In this document: positions 57,360 through 64,000 of the stretch, piece after piece
Position numbering within the stretch: the stretch's first letter is position 1
Layout of the letters: every line of letters starts with the position of its first letter
NCBI GenBank assembly: GCA_027924585.1
Contig: BSBM01000050.1
Location: forward strand, 7,512,001 to 7,576,000
Source: Larix kaempferi
Taxonomy: Eukaryota > Streptophyta > Pinopsida > Pinales > Pinaceae
Length of the DNA stretch: 64,000 nucleotides
Direction of reading: 5' to 3'
Notes under the pieces: model-generated
What the model was told of the DNA's origin: nothing
Database searches by the model: none
Seen by the model: only the letters and a program-made list of their open reading frames with translations
Position numbers and translations under genes: made by a program

Positions 57360-58110
57360 CATGTGAGGATTGCATCATCCTTGAACACACGTTCTAAAGT
57401 GAGCCATAGATAGATGTCTCCAAGAAAGAAGAAGGATTTCATCATCCTTGAACATATGTTCTAAAGAGAGCCATAGGCATATGTCTTCGAGAATGAAGTC
57501 CTTGGTGGACATGTGAGGATTGGATCATCCCTGGACTTCAGTCCTAAAGAGAGCTTTAGACATGATGTCTCTGAGAATGAATTCTTGAATGAACAGGTAG
57601 GGATTGCATCTTCCCCGAACCTCGGTCCCAAAATTGAGCCGTAGACTGATGTCTCCGAAAATTGAAGATAGGACTGCATCGTCCCTGAACTAGGTTCAAA
57701 ATCTACGTGATGGGATTGCATCATCCCTAGACATGAGACTTGTCTTAAAGGTACGTGTGAGGACTACATCGTCCATGAACTGGGTTCAAAATGTACGTGA
57801 TGGAATTGCATCATCCCTACACATGAGACTTGTCTTAAAGGTACGTGTGAGGACTGCATTGTCCATGAACTAGGTTCAAAATGTACGTGATGGGATTGCA
57901 TCATCCCTAGACATGAGACTTGTCTTAAAGGTACGTGTGAGGACTGCATCATCCATGAACTGGGTTCAAAATGTACGTGATGGGATTGCATCATCCCTAG
58001 ACATGAGACTTGTCTTAAAGGTACATGTGAGGACTGCATCGTCCATGAATTGGGTTCAAAATGTACGTGATGGGATTGCATCGTACCTAGACATGAGACT
58101 TGTCTTAAAG
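57360..58110 (+). repeat. 90-bp repeat array in Copia-F 3' UTR
   Basis: Clean 90-bp units begin near 57750, 57840, 57930 and 58020 (GGTACGTGTGAGGACTGC ... GACTTGTCTTAAA). More diverged units with 'tgcatcatcc' and 'tctaaagagagcc' precede them from 57360. Each unit itself holds two half-similar parts (gcatcgtccatgaac / gcatcatccctagac). The minus-strand reading frames across it are repeat translation only. Confidence 0.9.
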
Positions 58111-58194
58111 TGATAAGGACTGATCATCCTGGAACTTGATCTGGATTGTATCATCCATGGACCTATGTCATAAAGAGAGCAGGATTGATCATCA

Positions 58195-58690
58195 TGTAAT
58201 ATGATCGTGTGATGACCATGCTGATGATCGTGTGATGATGATGCGGACAATTGTGTGATGACAATGCTGATGATCGTGTGATGATGATGATGATGATCGT
58301 GTGATGACAATGCTAATGATCGTGTGATGACGATGCTGACGATCGTGTGATGACGATGCTGATGATCGTGTGATGACGATGCTGATGATCGTGTGATGAC
58401 GATGCTGATGATCGTGTGATGACGATGCTGATGATCGTGTGATGACGATGTTGATGATCGTGTGATGACGATGATGATGATCGTGTGATGACGATGCTGA
58501 TGATTGTGTGATGATGATGCTGACGATCATGTGATGACGATGCTGATGATCGTGTGATGATGATACTTATGATCGTGTGATGACGATGCTAACAATCATG
58601 TGATGACAATGTTGATGATCGTGTGATGACGATGTTGATGATCGTGTGATGACGATGCTGACGATCGTGTGATGACAATACTGATGACGT
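58195..58690 (+). repeat. 23-bp minisatellite in Copia-F 3' UTR
   Basis: About 21 units of GATCGTGTGATGACGATGCT plus GAT, with a period of 23 bp. Substitutions (GATGCGG, GATACT, GATGTT) are scattered. The His/Ser-rich ORF on the minus strand is an artefact of this repeat. Confidence 0.93.
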
Positions 58691-58824
58691 TGATGTTCTA
58701 GTAATTGGTTGAGTTACTAATGATGATGAGTTGAAGAAAGCTTTCGATGATTTATAGATGTATCATGTATGATGTAGTCAATGAATCCTTGCTCCTATAG
58801 ATGTTGTTATATAATCCTTCTCGT

Positions 58825-58834
58825 TAAGGGGGAG
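58825..58834 (+). other. Copia-F polypurine tract
   Basis: TAAGGGGGAG immediately precedes the 3' LTR at 58835, the expected plus-strand primer. Confidence 0.85.
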
Positions 58835-59336
58835 TGTTGAATATTGTAACCTCTAAGAATAATATATTTGTACATTATTATTTCGGAGATGTTTCATCCC
58901 TCCGAGGTAACCCTATTATGTATCCGAAGATGATTATTCCTTCGATGGTTTGTGGTAACTAGGGTTATTAGACCCACCATGTGGGGGTCGGCCCTGATAT
59001 TATATTTTAGGGGTTATTAGACTTCTCTAGGAGAGGTCGGCCCCATTAAGGATTTTGGTCAGTCGGGAACTAGTATAAATAGAGGAGGTGAGCTCCTCAT
59101 TAGACACACTTACACAACTCAGAAAAGTAGCGCACTTGTGTCTAGGAGGTCTGCACAGGAGGTAGAGAAGGAGATCAAGTCTTGGAGCACATCTTGTATT
59201 TTGGTTGATCATCTTATTGAGGAAAGCTTTGCTGGGTTTTCTACCCCATGAGGGTTTCCCAGGGTAAATTCTGTGTCTATCTTGTGATTATGTTTCTTTC
59301 AGTGATCTTGCTAGTCTATTTGGTTTAAACTTAACA
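58835..59336 (+). repeat. Copia-F 3' LTR
   Basis: This is a 502-bp copy of the 5' LTR with about 17 substitutions by eye and no indels. Most are transitions (for example GGTTGG/GGTCGG twice), as expected for methylated repeats. It is followed by CTTGA. Confidence 0.96.
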
Positions 59337-59655
59337 CTTGAGAAGGCCCAAGAAAAAATGGACACGTGCACAAACTTGAGAGGGCCTAAGCCAAAAAAAA
59401 TGCATGCAAGTGAGGGAACCTAATCCAAACTGAATTGATGCCTCATGAGAACCCAAGTAGAAAATCATCCGAAATGAAAACATAAGGTGGGGTGGTTGGG
59501 TTGGATTGAGCATTGGTTTTTTGAGTGGGCCCCACCAGAGAGTTCCCAAGCCAAAACGGATGCATGCACACACTTGAGAGGGCCTAAGAAAAAACACATG
59601 CATGCATGCACAATAGAGGGCTCAAGAAAAAATGGACACATGAAATTGAGGATGT
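59337..59655 (+). repeat. Degenerate repeat with CTTGAGAGGGCC units
   Basis: Phrases like 'cttgagagggcctaagccaaaa', 'gagttcccaagccaaaacgg' and 'aagaaaaaatggacac' recur four or five times. The same sequence flanks the left of Element-E (30475-30502). It is the older substrate into which Element-E and Copia-F inserted. No gene. Confidence 0.6.
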
Positions 59656-61345
59656 TGTAATGTACCCAAACCTAAGAACCAATTTTTTTTTACCAACTTG
59701 ACCCTAATTGGAAACTAGGCAAAACTAATCAAATTCTACTATAAAAAGTTATTGTTTCCAAACAATCCCAAACACTACCAAAATTATTCGAAGTCTTCCA
59801 AAAATGGTATGCAGGGATTCCACACATCCAAATGCATCAACTTGACCCACTGATCACTTCTAAACAACTGGTTAGGATGGTTAAACAATAATAGACTTTT
59901 AGCTAATAAACAAGAAATTGCAGATTTTTAGACCGGGAAACTAGTGTTTGCACATAGATCAATACATGAGGTAAATGTTGTATATTTTCATTAAATATTG
60001 ATCATTATTGGAGTTTAAATCAGAGGCTGATATAAGAGCAACAAAACAGAGAATAGATATGTTACAATAAAAGGAAAATACTACCCCAAAACCAACAATG
60101 AAGATAAGAGAGAATGTTGCTCCAAAGATGAAATCTACTTCACCAAGTGCACCCTCCAAGGCCCAAATTCAACCCCAATCAGTAAATACACCTCCTATAG
60201 TGTTCCATCAGTCCCATATCTGAGTTATGTATCCTCCAAGACCTCCCCCAAGAAATATATCCAACAATGGGTGCACCCTCCTCAAGCACGAACCATCAAC
60301 CCAACTCCAACACTCCAACAAAACACCATAGATCTTTGCTGCTACCAAATGGATTTATAAACACTTGAAGATGAAATTGAACCAGCAATTGTATAGGTCT
60401 GAATCTCCCACAACTAAATCTCACTTGAGGAATCTGAGTGATTCCTCCTCTAAAGGCTAGCAGGGTGAGATATTTTAGCACCGAAACTAGATGCAATAGC
60501 AAGGGGCACATCTCCCAAGATTGAAAATATCAATAGTTCTCCAATTACAATTATTAATTGACCAAAATACACTTCACATGACCCTGCCCTCTTTTTATAA
60601 ACTACAAGAAGCATTCCCCCCCTCATTCTATAGTTTTCTCCTAAAACTAATAATAAAATTTGGATTACATTAGAGAGTGGACATTTACAACAATTTAACT
60701 TGCTTCCTAATATATTTTGGCACCCATTATTACCTTAGCATTCATGAAATTCGACTTGGTGATGCTTGGAATTCCTTTTGGTCCCCCATTCTCCACTCAA
60801 GCACCCTCATATGTTAAATTTAGGACCTTCCCTTGTCATAGATGTCATAGAATCTGTCATAAGTTGTCATAGGTGTCCTATATTATGTCATAACTTGTCA
60901 TAGGTTCCTTTGTGGGTTACACTTCTCTAATGCACCATACTTGGCTATTTTTATCTTGCTACCACTTCGTGAGAATATTTGGGAGTTAATCTTCCCCTAG
61001 TGCACCCTCCCTTTGCTAATTTTATCCTGAGGAGTTACAATTCAAGATATGCCTTCATGATTGGATTCCTCCCACCTAGCTTGGGGGTTACACTTCCAGG
61101 TGGCCCATTATTCATCCTTATGCACCCTCTTTTTCTGATTGTACCTATTCCACATCATTTATGAATATTCTGCATTTATTAACTCATAATTGTGACCCAC
61201 ATCATCCATCATAGTTCAATTTTTTTCCTTCATATAGTGACTATGGGCCAATTAATTCCATAGTCAAATTAGTTTCCATGCTAACTTGTGGGAATTAGAT
61301 AGGTTAGTGGAATGAACTTTGTGAGCTTATATAGGGGAAATTACA
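59656..61345 (-). repeat. Chromo-G 3' LTR
   Basis: On the minus strand it starts TGTAATTTCCCC right after TTGGGTGGGAAGGAA (polypurine tract). It ends GGGTACATTACA near 59656. A TATA-like TTTATAAAAAG lies at about 60592-60602 on the minus strand, about 745 bp in. Only one LTR is in the window, so the left end rests on the TG/CA pattern and the similar end style in Element-E. Confidence 0.65.
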
Positions 61346-62560
61346 TTCCTTCCCACCCAATATTGCTTTTCCTCAAGAATTTGCAAATCTGGGTGCTGCA
61401 ATACCTGTTCACCTTCCCACATAGCGTCGTCACTTGGTAGATCTTTCTAGGGAAAAAGGTACTCTCGAATGGTCCTATTTTACAACCTTATTTCTCTTAA
61501 ATGAAATATTATTTTCGGAACCAAGACCAATTTTCCTTAATTATCCAAAGGAAGAATCTCTGTTGATACCTTCACCTGTTGTCCAACTTCCTTCTTGAGA
61601 CATGAAACATGGAACACATTGTGTATCTTGCTTCCTTCTAGAAGCTCCAACTCATATGATGCTTTTCCAACTCTCCTCAAAATTTTATAGTGTCCATAGA
61701 GCCTTGGATTCAATTTTTCATCCCCTTTTACCTTCAATGATGACTGCTTGTATGGCTACAACCTTAAGTTTACAAAATCATCCACTTGGAAACTACGCTC
61801 TATTCTTTGCTAATATGCATATAAATTCTGTTGATTTTGAGCGGTTTTCAAATTATCTTTAAGTGTTTTCAAGATTTCTTGGATCTCTTGAATCCAATAT
61901 ATATCCTTAGGGGCTCTACATTCTCCAAAAATTTGGTCAACAAAGGTAGGATATTCATAACAATATAATGCTTTGAATGGAGACATTTCAATGGATAAGT
62001 GGTAAGTTGTATTGTAGCAGAATTCTCCCAAATACATCCATCTAACCCAAGCTTTATGTTGTCTTGTCACATAATTTCTCAAGTATCCTTCTAGACACTG
62101 GTTGACTGTCTCTGTTTGACCATCATTTTGGGGGTGGTATCTAGTGCTAAGGGCCAAATTTGTTCCTTCCAATTTAAACAATTCTTGCCAAAATGCACCA
62201 AGGACTTGCTATCTGTATCACTAAGAATAGTTTTAGGCAACCCATGCAATTTGAAAACTTCTATAAAATACAAATCAGCCACTTGGGTAGCTGTATAAGT
62301 GGATGGAACATCAAAGAAATGAGAAAATTTAGTGATTCTATCAACTACTACATATATTCAATCTCTACCTTGTACCTTGGGTAATCTAGTGATGAAGTCC
62401 ATTGAGACGCTTTCCCATTTTTGTTCTGGAATGGGTAGAGGGTGTAGTAGACCAGAACGATGTGTATGTTCTATCTTATTTTGTTGAAATCTGCTACATT
62501 CCTTCACATACTTCAAGACATCATTTTTCATCCTGTTCTATGTGAATCTTTCCTATATGT
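61346..62560 (-). pseudogene. Chromo-G integrase and chromodomain
   Basis: From high to low coordinates: zinc and core lead near 62400-62520; ADLYFIEVFKLHGLPKTILS then DTDSKS (Asp) near 62230-62280; STRYHPQNDGQTETVNQCLE (Glu) near 62130; GYLRNYVTRQHKAWVRW. The C-terminal domain is KLNPRLYGHYKILRRVG then KIHNVFHVSCLKKEVGQ (61560-61735). The chromodomain is KDLPSDDAMWEGEQVLQHPD (61400-61460), ending LEEKQYWVGRN next to the polypurine tract. Frames change at least three times. Confidence 0.9.
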
Positions 62561-63300
62561 CTTCAAGTATCCCGGATGACTTGCTAGTGGGGAATCATGA
62601 GCTACTCCCAAAACTTTCTTCTTCAAGGTTGATTCAGGGACAAAATAGATTCTATATTAATAGTATTTGACCTCATTGATGACTTTGTACTATTCATCTT
62701 GTACCAACCCATCCAACAATTCAACTTATTTTTTAAATATTCTACTAAGAGTTGAGCTTTCCAATATCTCGAGATCTCCATTAAAGAGAGGGGTGGTTTT
62801 CGAGAAAGTGCATCTGCAACAATATCTATTTTTCCTTTAATGTACTCTATATTAAAATCATAGTTTTGTAACTTGCTTACTTATTTTTGTTTCTTGTCAT
62901 TCAACTCCTTTTGAGTTAGAAAATGCTTCAAGCTACTCTGATCTATTTTGACCACAAATTTAGTGCCCACTAAATATTGTCAGAATTTGGCCAAGGAATG
63001 CATAATGGAAAGCATTTAATTGTCATAGATAGAGTATGGGTGATAATGGGGCTGCAACGTCCTTTTTTCAAAATCAATGGGATGCTATTTTTTCATTAAA
63101 ACTAGTTGAATTCCTTCTCCAAAAGAATCACAGTCAAGCACAAATGGTTGAGTGAAATTTGGTAAATCAAGTACCAGACAACTACTCATCACTTCCTTCA
63201 TCTTGTTGAAATATTTTTGAACCTCCTATGACCAACCAAAGGGATCCCTTCTTGGTAATATCATTCAAATGTGATGCCAACTGTGAGAATTCTTTGACAA
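62561..63300 (-). pseudogene. Chromo-G RNase H region
   Basis: Minus-strand readings include KFVVKIDQSSLKHFLTQKEL (RNase H third block, Asp kept) near 62900-62960 and YIKGKIDIVADALSRKP near 62790-62850. Between 62960 and 63300 the first RNase H blocks are recognisable only in pieces (FVLDCDSFGEGIQLVL near 63100). Stops and frameshifts are dense. Confidence 0.75.
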
Positions 63301-64000
63301 ATTTTCTGTACTATGTGCAAATCTCAATGAATCCTCTCAATTCTATTACATTTTTGTGGGTTGTCCAATCAAGAATGGCTTCAATTTTCTCCATGTGGAA
63401 TTCAACTCCATATTGTCCAATCACATGACCAATATACAACATCACAGTCATTCCATATTCACATTTGGAAAGCTTTGCATACAAGGACTGTTCTGCCAAA
63501 ATGGTTAGTACAATTTCCAAATGATGTAAATGTTCTTCCCAAGTCTTGCTATAAATCAGAATATCTTCAAAAACTACTAAAACAAACTTATGGATATGCT
63601 TGTTGAAGATTTTGTTCATGCAAGATTGGAATGTATCAGGTGCATTAGTCAAGCCAAAATTCATGAATAGAAACTCAAAGTGGCCATAGTGACAATGGAA
63701 GGTTTTCTTTTGTATGTATCCTCTCATTCTGATTTGGTGGTAGCTAGAACGAAGATCAATCTTAGACAATAACTTGGACTCGTGTAGTTCATCCATCAGC
63801 TCATTAATTCATGGGATGGGGTATTAGTTCTTGATGGTCTTGTTTTTTAAGGCCCTATAGCCAATGCACATTCTCATCGTTCCATCCTTCTTCTTCACTG
63901 GGACCACTGAAGATGCAAAAGGACTCGAACTTGGCATGATGAGTCCCAAATCAATAAGTTCATTTTTGGATTTTTCAATTTCATATTTGAACTGCTTGGG
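63301..64000 (-). pseudogene. Chromo-G reverse transcriptase, truncated by edge
   Basis: It reads [20 protein letters not shown] near 63880-63930, then LLSKIDLRSSYHQIRM, FEFLFMNFGLTNAPDTFQS and VVFEDILIYSKTWEEHL near 63555-63585. The YxDD box is FEDI, so the first catalytic Asp is Glu, probably inactivating. The segment 63311-63796 is open for 161 codons; a stop lies just above it. The RT start lies just beyond or at the window edge. Confidence 0.9.

Larger units (their letters stand above)
51777..59336 (+). mobile_element. Copia-F: nearly intact Ty1/copia element
   Basis: LTRs of 502 bp each (51777-52278, 58835-59336) run TGTTGAATATTG...TTAAACTTAACA. The flanks are ATTGA and CTTGA, 4 of 5 matching. 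The Met-tRNA-type primer site is at 52279. One gag-pol frame (52597-56676) has only three stops, and a 2.2-kb 3' untranslated region holds three minisatellites. About 17 differences between the LTRs by eye (about 3-4 percent) make it younger than Copia-A. It inserted about 20 bp right of Element-E. Confidence 0.96.
59656..64000 (-). mobile_element. Chromo-G: chromovirus (Ty3/gypsy), minus strand, cut by window edge
   Basis: On the minus strand the order is RT (64000-63300), RNase H, integrase, chromodomain, polypurine tract, LTR. The chromodomain identifies it as a chromovirus. The LTR nearest the coding end spans 61345 down to 59656. The 5' LTR, gag and protease lie beyond 64000. Many stops and frame changes make it inactive. 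Confidence 0.88.

Noticed and set aside
57764-58081. Minus-strand ORF of 105 codons with a repeated peptide
   Set aside because: It is the 90-bp array, a multiple of three, so stop-free frames are expected.
58192-58530. Minus-strand His/Ser-rich ORF of 112 codons
   Set aside because: It is the translation of the 23-bp repeat. Other frames of the array are equally open and there is no start context or domain.
56781-58690. CRISPR-like arrays (units of 23-34 bp)
   Set aside because: The units are directly joined with no unique spacers and lie in a plant retrotransposon 3' UTR. They are minisatellites.
1-64000. Intact host protein-coding gene
   Set aside because: Every long frame belongs to a retroelement. 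The only host-like sequence, the SAHH fragment, is short and frameshifted.

Overview
This window looks like intergenic DNA from a large, repeat-rich plant nuclear genome, most likely a seed plant and possibly a gymnosperm; the species is not decidable from the sequence. It is AT-rich and contains no intact host gene that I can recognise. Almost everything is LTR retrotransposon, much of it nested and interrupted by stops and frameshifts. The only host-gene trace is a broken fragment of S-adenosylhomocysteine hydrolase near 27.6-27.9 kb.

Layout. 1-3899 holds old repeat debris: a probable LTR starting at 1937 and a reversed LTR remnant near 3.5-3.9 kb. 3900-25823 is a Ty1/copia element (Copia-A), with 587/588-bp LTRs and a TATAT target duplication, swollen to about 22 kb by insertions. 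A Ty3/gypsy element (Gypsy-B, 7428-21283, duplication ATCAT) sits between its integrase and reverse transcriptase regions. A 1.6-kb solo LTR (22101-23679, duplication ACCTA) sits inside its reverse transcriptase. Gypsy-B itself took two solo LTRs of the Tat-D family in opposite orientation (8562-9539, duplication GATAC; 16426-17377, duplication TTTGG).

25824-30502 holds a LINE RNase H fragment, the hydrolase fragment, simple-sequence tracts and a copia RT relic. 30503-51755 is a non-autonomous element (Element-E) with long LTRs. It has a Met-tRNA-type primer site and one long ORF of unknown function instead of gag-pol, and it ends in a short stretch of chromodomain coding sequence that links it to chromoviruses. 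Its 5' LTR is split by Tat-D (31217-45365, duplication AATAG), a Tat-like gypsy element. Tat-D has gag, PR, RT, RNase H, INT, a second archaeal-type RNase H, and an antisense ORF with a plausible intron. 51777-59336 is the best-preserved element (Copia-F): 502-bp LTRs and one gag-pol frame broken by only three stops. Three different minisatellite arrays lie in its 3' untranslated region. 59656-64000 is a minus-strand chromovirus (Chromo-G) that runs off the right edge.

What stands out: (1) Element-E, a chromovirus derivative carrying an unrecognised acidic protein with an internal duplication; (2) extra ORFs in both gypsy families, antisense and probably spliced in Tat-D, sense in Gypsy-B, sharing a short motif; (3) clusters of a GGTAGTACCGC-like motif in the LTR, leader and antisense-ORF upstream region of Tat-D; (4) unit-length minisatellites in the 3' UTRs of both copia families. 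All functional statements come from visible motifs, with no database search.
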